From positions 1 to 64,000 of the forward strand of contig CAJNOI010000114.1 of assembly GCA_905250115.1 (NCBI GenBank): a stretch of 64,000 nucleotides of DNA. Reading direction: 5' to 3'. The position numbers were made by a program, and so were the translations under genes. The stretch is from Adineta steineri (lineage: Eukaryota > Rotifera > Eurotatoria > Adinetida > Adinetidae). The notes under the pieces were generated by a model. The model was given only the letters and a program-made list of their open reading frames with translations. It had not been told where the DNA came from and did no database searches. This document shows, piece after piece, positions 36,102 to 50,300 of the stretch; within the stretch, counting starts at the first letter, position 1; each line of letters begins with the position of its first letter.

Positions 36102-37146
36102 AAAAGTCACTGTTATCTAACTACAGACAAATTTCTTTTTTTATGAAGGCTACGGGTATCTATTTGAATAGATATACAATGTGTTATCAAGAGAGTAACA
36201 ACGAATGAATACAAATTAAAAGTTTTAATAAAAAAAAAGAATTATGTATAAAGCTGAACGGCATAATTTCTCTTATGTAGATTTAGAATGCAAATACTTA
36301 ATACCATTGACTTGTTAGATGTCGCTATCACATAATTACTGATAAGACAAACGATCCGATAGTGCCTTTGATATATATGTAAATAGTACATTGAAATGTT
36401 CAGCTTAATAACTTCTCTAATGAGAGTAGATGAGAATGTTTGTTCAAACACCAACCGCTTGTCTCTTACGCCTTCGGAAGAATAATTGTATTGTATCTAT
36501 AACAACCTTGTTTAGTTGTTGAAAAACATTTTCAATTAAAGTAGTCTGAATGATGATGATGATGAATATACTCAAAAAAATAATACATAGCATTCTATCC
36601 AAGATTATTATTTAAACAAATATTTCAAGAGTCTCTTCTCATTTTCATATAAGTGTCTAATACTTGTTTTAATATCTTTACTGAATTCGTTAAATCTTCT
36701 GTAGACTCTAAAATAATAATATAGGTCATTCGGTAAGCAAATTTCTACTACCGGACTAATTATAAAATATATATATTCATAATAACTGTCACTGCTGAAT
36801 TTATTTATTCTGATGAAATCATAATATTTTAAGTATATTATTGCTTATCTAGAATAAAAACATTATGTATACATAGAGAAGCATTATATTGGGTAAAAAA
36901 AATACTGAAAACAAACATATTTTTTTTCTTCTTCGTTTTCAGAATATTGAAAACAAATGAAAATGGTTGTGAACGTCATTTTAAATTGTTGTTGGTCTAA
37001 CACATGACCTCTTATGATTAGAAAAAATAACATAAGCATGCTTTTTTACTTTTTCTTTTAATGTACATGTGATTATTGAAAAAAAAAAGAAGAAAATTGT
37101 TTTTTTATACATCAAACATTTTAAAATTATTTCTCTTTAACAAAAC
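36102..37146. other. Intergenic, no gene seen
   Basis: The region between the divergent MON1 gene and the unrecognised gene at 37147. It has an ATG-triplet microsatellite near 36550 and long A/T runs before 37147. No other feature is supported. Confidence 0.45.
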
Positions 37147-38076
37147 ATGTCTGCAGCATCGCCACCACCACGACGAATACCAGTAGAAATAACTGGTTGG
37201 ATGCAAAAAGATATTTCAATAGCAAAAGTCAATGATAGAGCAAGTTTAATGCCACCTGATATCAAAAGAAATGCTATTGCTAATCGAAAATTCTTTTCCG
37301 ATTTATTTAAAATATCAACAGCGCGTTATCGTACAATAAATCGACATGAATTTGATAAACAAACTTTTCTACATCATCAAAAAGTTAAAGCAGAAAGTGC
37401 CATGCCCGGACTTTTACCGTAGATATATATAAAATTCTTGCTTTTTTTCAAAATTTATAATGATATATTTAGATATATTGAACCATCAATTCCTAATACT
37501 AGTCGAAGTTTAACATCATCAAGAGTTGCATTAAATAAAATTGATCAATCAGTAATGTCATCATTTGAACCACATACATCACGATCTGTTAATAAACAAC
37601 CTGAAATACTTCAACCGATTCCTGTTAAACCTCAATCTATACGACAACAACAATCAACTGAACGAATTAATCGTTTAGCTCAACCAAGAGGTCGTCCAAT
37701 TTATAATCAAGATCATGTTCGTTCACATTATATTCAACCAATAACTGTCAAAGATCTTTTTGGTGACATCGAAGATTTCTCGAATTGTAATTCTTTATTA
37801 TCTGATAGAACTCGAACTACAGTAGGTGATACACGTTTTCAACAATTAATGGATACATGTTCTGATGTACATAAATCTGAAGTACCAACAAAATTACATT
37901 CCGTTGAAAATATTGTTCGATCAAATACATCTTTACAAGATGAAGAAGGACGATGGGAATCAGCAGCATCGAGACAACCTATTCGTACAGTTGAAGTTAA
38001 AAAACATATTAAGAAATTAACTAAACAACTTTCTACTAAAACAAGCGTACACTTAATGGATTTATGCACATGTTAA
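37147..38076 (+). CDS. Unrecognised basic, disordered protein (291 aa)
   Basis: Two exons (37147-37418 and 37473-38076) join across a 54-bp intron to 876 nt, 291 residues. The N-terminal 90 residues are the most structured-looking part: PVEITGWMQKDISIAKVNDR, then PPDIKRNAIANRKFFSDLFK with a basic, aromatic region after it. The rest is rich in Ser, Thr, Gln and basic residues, with a Lys-rich helix near the end (EVKKHIKKLTKQLS). No membrane segment or signal peptide. I do not recognise the family. The N-terminal RRIPVEITGWMQ segment reads like a short conserved motif and would be the best probe for homologues. The clean splice joint and codon use support a real gene. Confidence 0.7.
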
Positions 38077-39105
38077 TAGATTTCAATTGTATAATTACGA
38101 GAAAAATAAAAACATTTTTACATCGAAAACAAGAATTAATGTAAAAATAATATACGAGTAAAATTATCGTAACTTAACAACTACAAAGAATACATATTAT
38201 TTCATAGAAAATTTTCCATACTATCATAAAAACATAAGTCTTGTGGATTGATAATTATTATCTATTTAATAATTTTATATAAGACAAAAAAAAATGTATT
38301 CTTTATCATAATAATAATCTTCTAAGCACAGAGACAAATAGAAATTTTTATTTATATTATCATAATAGAAGTCATATGAAATTCTTAAGACAAATGAATT
38401 TCTTTTTATATGTCGAACTAAAATATTCTCGTCCATTATTATTATAATCATAAGATATTGTTTTTTGTTAGATATATTTAGAAAATTCCAGACAATTAGT
38501 TTATTTCTTAGGATGAGAGTTGAAAATATAGAAATAAATACAATAATGAACATTTAAGAAAAAGGAATATGTCAGTCAAAATCAAATATGTACACCTCGC
38601 GGCATTATTTTTAAAAGCATTCCTTATCAGGGGGCGTAGCGAGGAATTTTGCTCTTTTGGTCAAAGGGGAGTGCATCTCACTCTGACTACGCCTCTATTT
38701 CTTGTTCTAATCATTACTCGTATGGTCTGTATATTCTAATTACTAAGGCTATGGTTAATGTTTACTCTACGTATTACTTTTTTTGTGTCTGATTATTCTG
38801 TATGAATGATTTCATATTGAAACTATGTTATATTTTCTAGAATAAACAAAAAACTGATATGAAATTAATCAGCTATAGATTAGATGTAATATATCAATGA
38901 AAAAATTTGTTTCAAATAATAATACGTTCTACAAATTCATTTGTTTTTCTTTTATACTAAAACAAAACGAAATAAATACAATCACGAAGATCGATCATAT
39001 ATGTCGCAATATATATTTTTTCATGACAAAAAAAACGCTAACAGAAGATAAAAACAACAATAACAAGTGTCTGTTAATCATTCCCATAGATGTTATATTG
39101 CACGT
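38077..39105. other. Intergenic with one tiny transposon remnant
   Basis: AT-rich space between the stops of two convergent genes. Apart from the 70-bp element at 38628-38697 nothing is supported. An open frame on the plus strand at 38897-39220 runs into SEC61B antisense and is not considered a gene. Confidence 0.45.
38628..38697. mobile_element. Possible very short hAT-type MITE remnant
   Basis: Starts CAGGGGGCGTAGCGAGG and ends, on the other strand, TAGAGGCGTAGTCAGAG, a short GC-rich island in AT-rich sequence. The flanking octamers TTCCTTAT and TTTCTTGT match at six of eight positions, both changes being transitions. Only 70 bp long, so it is either a strongly deleted copy or a chance likeness. 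Confidence 0.45.
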
Positions 39106-39456
39106 TTATTTTGTATATTTTCCCCAAATATGCAACATAAATACACTTGCAATAAAGATTAAACTCATGACGAGTACAGGTACTGGACCAACTTTAAGAC
39201 CTGGTGAATCTTCAGTATAAAATCGCCATACACCTGCACTTGCACCACCGCCAGCACCTGGTCGACTACGGGCTGCTGTTGTTGTTGTTGATTTACGTTG
39301 ACGAAGACCGGCACCACCAGCTGATGCTCGTGGTCCTGCAGCTTTACCGGTATCTCCTTTACCAACCTATTCAAATGCAAATAAATAATATATATTTATT
39401 GAATACTAATATAAAAAAAAACTACATACAGTTGTTCCACTAGGTGAAGCTGGCAT
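39106..39456 (-). CDS. SEC61B: Sec61 translocon beta subunit
   Basis: Two exons, 39456-39430 (MPASPSGTT) and 39366-39106, encode 95 residues, the usual length. The N-terminal cytosolic half has the family pattern [20 protein letters not shown], rich in Gly, Ser, Thr and Ala, then [20 protein letters not shown], then a single tail-anchor helix ([20 protein letters not shown]). The protein is part of the ER channel for secretory proteins. It is the last of four minus-strand genes (ERGIC3, KANSL3, NOSIP, SEC61B). Its ATG lies 374 nt after the NOSIP stop. Confidence 0.97.
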
Positions 39457-39830
39457 GATTAGTTAATAGCTAAGGAATGAATGTATGATCTATTAAGAAT
39501 CAATTCGTATTTGAAGGATTGTAGATAGTTGGCGAGGGTGGTGAGAAAATATGGATCTGAGAACACGTACACGTGTGTGATGATAAAAATCCAATAGAAA
39601 ATAACCGACGTATGCGTATCATAGAAAAGAGGTCACTAAGAAAATATATAAATATATATATGTCGCTAGTAATTCATAATAGATGGTGTTAGTATTTGGA
39701 ATGTATTCTAGATCGAATTGATTTAATCGAATGTGCAAAAATTGCTAGTTTAATGAAACTTATATTTATTGAGAAGACCAGAAAAAAATGACAAATACAT
39801 ATAAATTCATTTACACACAAAAAACAATAA
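39457..39830. other. Spacer between NOSIP and SEC61B
   Basis: The same-strand spacer, AT-rich, with no coding potential. It must contain the NOSIP polyadenylation signals and the SEC61B promoter or trans-splice acceptor. I could not place either with confidence. Confidence 0.4.
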
Positions 39831-40966
39831 TCACTGCATAGCAGGTGTTGGTAATTTTGCGTCTAGTTGTACTCCAGATCCCGAATATCCTTAAATTAAA
39901 AAAATCAAATAATAAATCTATTTCAAATACAAGACAAAACAAAATATCTTACCAGTGCCACCACGTTGCATTGGAATAATATCGTTATCGGTTAATTTAA
40001 CACCTGTTATTGGATCAAGCATATCTAATTTAATCAATCGATTTACACAATCCATCGTAACAACATTACCCGATGTTCGTAAAACAGCACATGGTACAGA
40101 ATTACCAAGTAAATCACCAGTAACAGCACATACATATCGATCACGTACAGCAACTAATGGTCGTTTATTTGGATCAACATCATTTGCTAATTTAAATTTA
40201 ACATCAATAACATCTTTCATTGTTATAGGTTTGCCTGATATGGGACAGTAGACATGTTGATCTGGTTTTTTTAGCTCTGTTTTTTTCGCAGCAGGTGTTA
40301 ATGATGGAATCCAAAAACTTGGTAATTGCGTTGCTTGAGTTCCTTCCATATTACTAAGTTTTTTTAATGATGCGGTTGATGCTGGTGTTGCAGTAACAAC
40401 AGCATCGTCATCATCATCATCATTATCATTATTTGTTGATGCTCGTGTTGATGTTGTACCTCCTGATCCAATTGATTTTGGTGTTATAAGAAATGAAGAT
40501 AATGGTTGATCTTGATGTTTTGATGAGAGAAGAGTTTTAACCGTTTGATTAACTGAATATGTTGCTTCTTTTTCTAAAAATTTATTTATCTTCTTTTGTT
40601 GATCATTTGCATTTTGTTCATCAATTTCTTGTTGTTTACGATCAAGTTGTTTTTGATATTCACGCATCTTACGAGCATTAAGTTTTTTCTGATGAATAAT
40701 ATATTCTAAATCCAAACATTGAATAAATATATAAAATTAAATAAATTCTTACCAAGTATTGCTTGTTTATCAAATAAATATCCATCTTTTGTAATAACCG
40801 GATCACGACATGGTTGTAATGTTAAATTACAACAATCAAATTCTTTAATAGAATCTTTACTCATACGCATTTGTGCTGTACCATAACCACCTGTTGATGA
40901 ATCTTTATGTTTTTCATGATAAGTATAAACAGCATTTGCTGTTGAATTTTTCGAATGACGTGTCAT
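39831..40966 (-). CDS. NOSIP: Nitric oxide synthase-interacting protein (U-box-like E3)
   Basis: Three exons encode about 340 residues. The start is the family start (MTRHSKNSTANAVYTYHEKH), then DCCNLTLQPCRDPVITKDGYL, the N-terminal half of a split RING/U-box-like fold, with ILEYIIHQKKLNARKM leading into a coiled coil. After a variable Ser/Asp-rich linker come PSFWIPSLTPAAKKTELKKP, YCPISGKPI, YVCAVTGDLLGNSVPCAVLR and DNDIIPMQRGGTG, the C-terminal U-box half. The last exon gives YSGSGVQLDA and ends PAMQ. NOSIP proteins are nuclear ubiquitin ligases linked to splicing complexes. The start codon directly abuts an acceptor-like TTTTTCAG, 79 nt after the KANSL3 stop. Confidence 0.96.
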
Positions 40967-40975
40967 CTGAAAAAT
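40967..40975 (-). promoter_or_regulatory. Splice-acceptor tract abutting the NOSIP start
   Basis: On the minus strand TATTTTTCAG is immediately followed by the NOSIP ATG. There is no preceding donor with coding continuity, and the upstream gene ends 79 nt away. This is what a spliced-leader acceptor within an operon would look like; trans-splicing is known in bdelloids, its use here is inferred. Confidence 0.5.
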
Positions 40976-41045
40976 ATATCAATATATACATGACATACAA
41001 AAACTAATCTAGATATTTTTTTTCAAAAAAAAACATTCTTTTTAT

Positions 41046-43523
41046 CTACACAAAAGGATTTGAGGAAGAAAGTACAGTATTAACAAATGATGGAGGTTGA
41101 TGAATAGGTTTTATGAGATTTGATTCATTTGTACGTTGTTTTGGTTGATTTGATGGTAATTGTAATAATGTATTTAATATGCTGGTTGTTGCTGTTGGTG
41201 GCATTGATGGTTTAGGTTTTTTAGTTGTTGTTTTAGGAGGACGTTTTTCCGTATTTGATGTCCATTCTATATTATCAGATGTAGGTAAATTTTTTGTTTT
41301 ATGACGTCCTCGTTTTGAACCAGTTGGATTTGATGTTTGAGGCATTGATGAACGATCTTTGTCAAGTGGATTTACTAAATTTGAACCTTTACGTTTACGT
41401 GTTGTTGTTGTAGTTGGAAGAATAGTATTTAAAAATATTGAATTTGGATCTTGTTCAGGTGGAATAGTTAACGTTGTTAATGTATTACTATTCGAATTTA
41501 TTCCCATATAAAGAAATGGATCATCTATTCGACAATAATACATATATATATATATTAAAAAAGCCAAGGTTTAATTTACCAGAATCTTCTATTTGTGTTG
41601 ATGTACCAGAATTGACACGTTCAGATTTCTTTTTTTCATCGATATCTTCCGAAATATTTCGATTTAATTTTGGTGATAATATTGTAATAAAATCAAGAAT
41701 TTCTTCCTAAAATAATAAAATAAAAGTCTTTCCTTCTTTCCTAAAAATTTATCTACCATTAATAATTTATCAATTAATTGTTGTGTTAAACGAAAACGAT
41801 ATTTTCTATCTTCCGACATTGATAATGTATCATTACATCCTCCTAATTCAATTAAACCATTTCGAGATTTAAGTCGTTGACGATAATGATCAATTTGATT
41901 TGAATATTGTTTTTCACCCGTAATAAATAAAATCGATGCATTTATTTGCATAAAATCATTCTATTAAAATATTTTTTCATTTGGGAAAAAAAACAAAGCA
42001 AAAATTTTACTTTTGATTCTTCCGATAGAGCAAGATATGGTAGAGACATACAGATAATTGATGAAACAGAACATACAAGTGCTGCTTTTAATGCAAGTAT
42101 ACAACCAACATTCCAACCAAGGAACATTATATGATGATTCGGATAGAGTTGACGAATCTTAAAATAAATATAAAACGAATCCTCTCTCAATGTTCTGTTC
42201 TATTTTAAAGAATTTATTTAATTACTTCATTAAATTTTGTAATAATATCTTCATAAGCTGTTTGAATTTGTAATTGTTCTGATTTATTATCTTTTTCAAT
42301 GATTATCGATCGCATTACTGTTGCTATTTGAGAAAGATTTCTTTGCCAAAATTCAATACGTTCTAGATGAGCTTCATAAGCTAAACCAGGTATTAGAAGA
42401 CAAACAGTTGGTACTGATAATGGAGACTAAAAAAAGAAGGAAAGATCAGTCTCTTTTTATTTTTATTCGAAATTTTAATACCAAAGTTATACTATAAATA
42501 ACTTCTTCCGTAAGATCATTTGGTTTTTGAAGTAATTTCTTGTAGACATATGAACAAAGATTTGTTGATGAGCAAGATTTAGTTTTTTCAATAAATGATG
42601 AACGAATATTTGGATACTAAATTTTCGATATGATAAAATAATAGTTTATTAAAAGAATTTTTTGTAAACCTCATGATAAAGTATTTGAAATAGATCTATA
42701 TAATGACCAATTGATGCTCGATCAAGTGTTTTACATAAATATTCATGAAGCCAATCAAGTGAATTTTCATACTAAAATAGAGAAATTATTTTTTTGAAAT
42801 GTTTAAATAGAAATTATTTACATATGATTGACGAGTGAGAAATGAATAGAGTCTTGCTACAATATTATGAATAGATAAACGCCAATATACAACATCACAA
42901 GTATTCTAAAGTTTATATAAAATTTAACGTTTGAATAGAATTCTTTGATCATACCGATTCACAACATAATGTAGCTACTCGTGTTTCATTAATTAATTCA
43001 CGAATATTTTGAACAAAAACTTCTTGTTCAGATGTAAGATTTTCATCTGATTCTTGTGGACATTCGTAACTTTCAGGAAGTATTGTATTTATTGTGGGTG
43101 CCCAATTAATTTTCTCTATATTTTCATCATTTGATTTTAAGGTATCGTCAATATCAATATTTGAATTATCTCTACAAAAGAAAAAAAACATATTTATGAA
43201 ATAAAAATACAAAAAGAAAATAGTTTTGTTTACATTGAATTGGAATTAAAAAATAGTTGAACACGAGGAAGTGCAGTTGGTATTGTTGGATCATCAATCC
43301 ATGGTCGACAATAATTATGATCAGGTTGCGTTTCTGTTTATATATAACATATGAAAGACTTTAAAAAATAATATGTCGAACTAGTATCTCAGTATTAACA
43401 GCTAAGAAGAATTTAATCATTCAACATACCTTCAATAATTTCATTCTGATAAAATGGTGCTTGATTTAAACATACATCATATAAATTTTTATATGTTGGC
43501 GATATTAATTGACGAAAACGCAT
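41046..43523 (-). CDS. KANSL3: KANSL3-like subunit of the NSL histone acetyltransferase complex
   Basis: About ten exons starting at MRFRQLISPTYKNLY. The central region is an alpha/beta-hydrolase-like fold: HIMFLGWNVGCILALKAALV, then SVSSIICMSLPYLAL, INASILFITGEKQYSNQIDH, and RNGLIELGGCNDTLSMSEDR followed by EEILDFITILS. This order, including GWxxG in place of a catalytic serine elbow and the GGxxDxL segment, fits KANSL3 (Rcd1), a non-catalytic member of the NSL complex that acetylates H4 and binds kinetochore microtubules. The N-terminal part (HNYCRPWIDDPTIP) also fits. The C-terminal 170 residues are basic, Thr/Pro-rich and probably disordered, ending at 41046. The call rests mostly on the hydrolase-like core. 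Confidence 0.8.
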
Positions 43524-43737
43524 ATTTATCTAAAAATGAGATCTTTTAGCCTACAGGTATTGTTATCATAATTTGAACTGTTTCTTTTTTTGTTCACGTT
43601 AACAATAAAGATAAATAACAAATTCTACCAACAAAAAATATGCAAAACAAAGGAAGACATATTTATCATTGAAAAAATAAATATTGCGAGAAGAGAATAG
43701 ATAGAAAAAAAATGAGAAGTAGATGATTAGATCAGAT

Positions 43738-45044
43738 CTATGTTCCTTTGCCAAGTTCAGTTTGTTTATGTAAAAGACAACTACCACGATAAAGGAACCC
43801 ATCAATTAAACTTGAAACAGTAAATACTCCTCCCTAAAATATCAAAATATTTAACAAAAAAAAGCCAAAATGATTTCTTACAATAATTGCACATAATGAC
43901 GTTAAAAAACGTGCTAATGAACGTTTTTGTTCAACAAATTTAACCATAATTGCACTTATTTCATAAGTAAAAAATGCTCCTGGCAATTGATGATCAGATG
44001 AATCAAATAGATTCGTAATAGCTTTCTTATGTTTTGTAACTGAATATTGATTTGTTATTAATTGTGTTTGATTTAAAAAAACATACGTAGATGGAACTAT
44101 TTTAACATAATAATGAAAAAGTATAGCACCATTATCATGAGCATTTGTTATTTGTTTTGTATTTGATAATGGATTAATTTGATTAGGAAAACGTTCACCA
44201 AATGTTAATTCATCTATCAAATGTGTTGTATTCAGCTCATGTAAACGTAAATTTTTTAAAGAATGAACATGAACATGATGCTGTTGAAATGATTGACCAG
44301 GAGCAATATGAAAATTTCCAGCTACTTTATTAACTTCTAAATGACCATGTATTCGACAACCTTCATTTAACAATGCAACATTATCAGTACTAAGTGTATC
44401 CATAGTTTTTCCTTCACGAATACACTGTTGAACACCACCTGAAGAGAAAAAAATCAAATTAAAAAAAAAAATTTTATATTTTTTAATATCTTACTTGGAT
44501 CAAATGACCATCCTTTAACTCTATACGCTGCTTTAACATCATCACATGTCGGACAACATTTTTGTATGACTGTTTCTGCTCCATAACAAGATTCACAATC
44601 TGATTTCGTTGTTGTTTCCATATTCTCATTATTTAATTTTGTACTATTTAATTTCATTAATGGTTGAAGTGAAATTTTAACAATATCATTCTCAATAATA
44701 CTACCATTTAGATGTAATCTTGTTTTAAATAAATTATGTGCAATATCTGTTTGAGAATCACCTGCAATATCCATTGCATCAACAGTTAAATAATTACATG
44801 ATAATACAGGAAATTTTATATCAATTGTTATATTCATTTTTTCTTGTCGACTTGTATCAACAAATAAAACTTGTACAATATCAGTTGTTAAAAAATATTT
44901 TAATTCAATAAAAAATAAAATAAATATTAGAATTGAACTAATTATAGTTACAAATCCACCGCTTGTTGTTCGAATACGAAAATCATCAAGTGTTTTAGCA
45001 TAAGCATCAAAACGTTTTAATTGTCCTGACATTGAATTAGACAT
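43738..45044 (-). CDS. ERGIC3: ERGIC3, ER-Golgi cargo receptor subunit
   Basis: Three exons. The N-terminus reads LKRFDAYAKTLDDFRIRTTS and leads into the first membrane helix (FVTIISSILIFILFFIEL). The lumenal domain has the family cysteine cluster (CESCYGAE and CCPTCDDVKAAYRVKGW), then GCRIHGHLEVNKVAGNFHIA with PGQSFQQHHVHVHSL, and LINQYSV-type strands up to GAFFTYEISAIMVKF. The second helix spans the last splice site (FLTSLCAIIV then GGVFTVSSLIDGF). A short cytosolic tail ends in ELGKGT. ERGIC2/ERGIC3 cycle between ER and Golgi and load specific cargo into COPII vesicles. It diverges from ACTR1 with 198 bp between starts. Confidence 0.96.
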
Positions 45045-45242
45045 ATTTGATAATAATGTGTTGAAATGAATGTAACAAAAAAAGAAGACAAATACGAGAT
45101 TTATTTATTGGTTATTTTTATCAACGAATAAAAAACGGGTTTATTCAACCATCTATCAATTGGTTGCTTATGAGCCTTTTTCATTTCTTTACAAAGAGAC
45201 AAGAAAAGAAAATACATCGTTGTTGATTAGAAAAACTCTAAA
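45045..45242. promoter_or_regulatory. Divergent upstream region of ERGIC3 and ACTR1
   Basis: Only 198 bp separate the two start codons, so a shared bidirectional promoter is likely. The sequence is AT-rich; I saw no TATA box or other element I would name. Confidence 0.45.
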
Positions 45243-47093
<1,851 letters not shown>

Positions 47094-47385
47094 ATATTCC
47101 AAAAGATTCTTCTTCTTCCAATTGAATCTCATCTCGAGATTTTTACTTCTTCTTTCCTATATCTTGTTATGGTGATGATGCATTTTCTTTTTCTCTCTTT
47201 TATTCGCTAATGGTTTTATTGTTTCTAAATGCGCTAGTTTGTGCAATTTTTACATCTTTCGAAATGAACAAAAAAAAACAAACAAAACGACACTATTGTG
47301 TATTTTAATATGTAACAAAAAAAAAAGAATAAACTAAAAGTTTCATTTTTAGATGTATAAGTAAAATAAAAGAATAAACGAGAAG

Positions 47386-50300
47386 ATGAGTGCAAAAATG
47401 ACGCAACGTCGTCGGCAACTCGATAGTAAACGTTCAACGAGTATAAATAATGAACCTACAACTGGAAATCTTAATATAGTTGCAGCAGCTGCTGCAGCCA
47501 GACGAAGAAATCAACATCGTCATTTCCCAACAACAAATCGATCACGTTTTGATTATTTATTTAAAAATTTAATGAAAAAAAAATTTCCATTTGCAATTCC
47601 ATCGTATGTAGTAGCAATTATTATTGGAATTTTATTATCATTTACTGCCTATCGAGTCTTTCTAACTATTATGGAATATCGTGGTCATTATGAATATACA
47701 AATGTTCCATTAAATTTACCTAAACTTGTTAATGTTAATGATACAACACCCGAGAAAAATCCAGAACAATTCTGGGGAACATATAGGTAGTAGAAAAAGA
47801 ACTTGTTTGTCTTTTTTTCATTATTATTTTTTTGTTTTGTTTTATGTAAAGATCAAATTTATATTTTGGAGTTAAACATAGAAGTGCTCGATCATTAGGT
47901 GGAGGATTAATGTGGTTTGATTATAGTAAATTACAACAATCAAATGATCGATTTCTTAGGTAATTAAATGAATAAATCTTATATTTGTTCACTTATAAGA
48001 TTCTTTAGACATTGGTGTGATCAAAATGATCGTTTAAAATATGGATGGACATATCATGATGGAGAAACATTTGGTATTGAACAAATTATTGATGATAATT
48101 TGCAATTAAATATTCAATGGCTCAAACAAGTTAGCGGACATCATGGAGGAGATTGGACAACTAGAGTTACTGTTACTCCACAAGTATGTAATCAAACAGT
48201 TAACATAAAAACAAAACACAGTACTAAGAATTGATAGATTGTATTACTGAATTCATTTCACTAGGTTTTAATCATATACACTACTGCCCCTAAGTCCCTA
48301 GATATGTAATAATTCGCACGGTTTTCATGAAATTTTTACCACAGACAGAATTTTAATTACCGTTTTTATGAAGAGTGATAGAAATCTTGAGGGTATGAGT
48401 CAAGTTAAGTGAGCTCTGAATTTCAAGTTTTTCAACAAATTGTAGCTTGTTACTGTGCGCTTTGTTTTTCTTGAGCATTACCAGTCGACTTCGTACAGGC
48501 CAAAGTATCTATTAGAGCAATCAAAAACAGATGATTAGAGTTTTTCGCGACAACTGAGGCATCCATAAACTCCAAATTTGGAGCACACTTAGCTTGACCG
48601 AGGGTATGTGCTCCTTACAAGACACACTCTCCATAATATCTCACTCAATAAAGCTCGAATCAGTGCTGACGATTACAGCTTTTCGTGAGAATTATCACAC
48701 ACCCAGGAATTTATGCTCGATAAAAATTCTAATCGATTTTTCTTAATTCTAGTCTCTTAATCGTACAATACCAATATCGTTGTTCTTCTATTTTCATCAT
48801 GATCTCCCATGGATCGATGAAATAAGTCCAATTTCAAATCAATCACCTGAACTGCTAACTGTTCGTGGACAAACAAATGAACTTGATGGTTTTACAATAA
48901 AAATCAAATTAAATACACCTTCAAATCAAGTTATTGCTCGTACATTAACTGATGTATTTCAATTAGATAAAATTCATGAAAATATTTTAACAAAATTAGC
49001 TTCAACATCACGTGAACAACCATATTTTATTCTTAATGAACAACCATTTAAAGATTTTGAACATAATACATTTTTTATACAATTAACATTAACACAACCA
49101 ATTGCAAGTGAACCATTTTCATTTGATATTATCTATCAATCGGATTCATCCAATAATGTACGTGAACAAGATTTAACAGGATATTATTTTAATGAAGAAA
49201 TAACCCGTTTACAAAAACAATATGATGAACGTTTTGAAAATATATTTCAATTAAAAACTAAACAAAATATGGATACAAAAAAAATTCATTTTGCTCGATC
49301 AGCATTAAGTAATTTACTTGGTGGAATTTCTTATTTTACTGGTAAGCACAAAAAAATTGATTAATTTTAATGATAAAATTTTATTTTACTGATTTTGTTT
49401 TTTCTAGGAAAATCATTAGTAGCAAAACCAAATCAAAAAGTTCCAGATGAATATTGGACAACAAATTTATATACAGCTGTACCATCACGTTCATTTTTTC
49501 CACGTGGTTTTGTTTGGGATGAAGGTTTTCATAATCTTCTTATTGCTCGATGGAATAAAAATATTACTATTGATATTCTTTCGCATTGGTTTGATATGCT
49601 CAATGATAATGGATGGATACCTAGAGTAAGAAACATAGAAATTGATTAGAAAAATCCCAATGGGGAATTCATTCCCAATAGGCTTTTCTTTCGAATTATA
49701 ATTATTTGTAACAAAAATCTTGTATAATGAAGTTTCGATCTAAAATTATCGAGTTGAACATCTGCACATATTATTTAGATTCAATTAAAAACACTCTTGC
49801 CTTTTCTCTTATCTTGGCAACATTATTACTTCATCGTCTTGAGATATTATGTGTGTATACATGGTCGATAGAAGTGAACCCAACTTTTCGTGAACCAAAG
49901 TTTTTTCAATCACCGTTTACACTATCGAAATGCTCTGATAGTGTAAACGGTGATTGAAAAAACGTGGGTTCACTTCCATTGACTTGTATGCATATGCTCA
50001 GTTCAAGAATTCAATCGGTTGTTCGATTATCGAGATAATCCCATATAGCTTACTTCGTACCATTTCCTATTTCTAGTTCACCAATAGCAATAGAGAAAAT
50101 TGCATAAAGATCCTGTACAGTTTATAGTTATACAACTAGACACGAAAAAAAGTGTGCTAATACATATTGTTAGTGTGATGTTTGTAAGACTGGATTTTGT
50201 TACGAAAATTTTTATACTTTAAAATATTTCATCTTAAAAAAAACCTCCATATTGGAAAGCTTAACGATATGAAATGGGCAATCTAGATCTACTTACCCGC

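Noticed and set aside
36102..36110. GTG as an upstream start of MON1
   Set aside because: Non-ATG, and only three residues longer; ATG 36101 suffices.
38897..39220. Plus-strand frame over the SEC61B 3' end
   Set aside because: Antisense to a certain gene and Lys/Asn-rich without domain.
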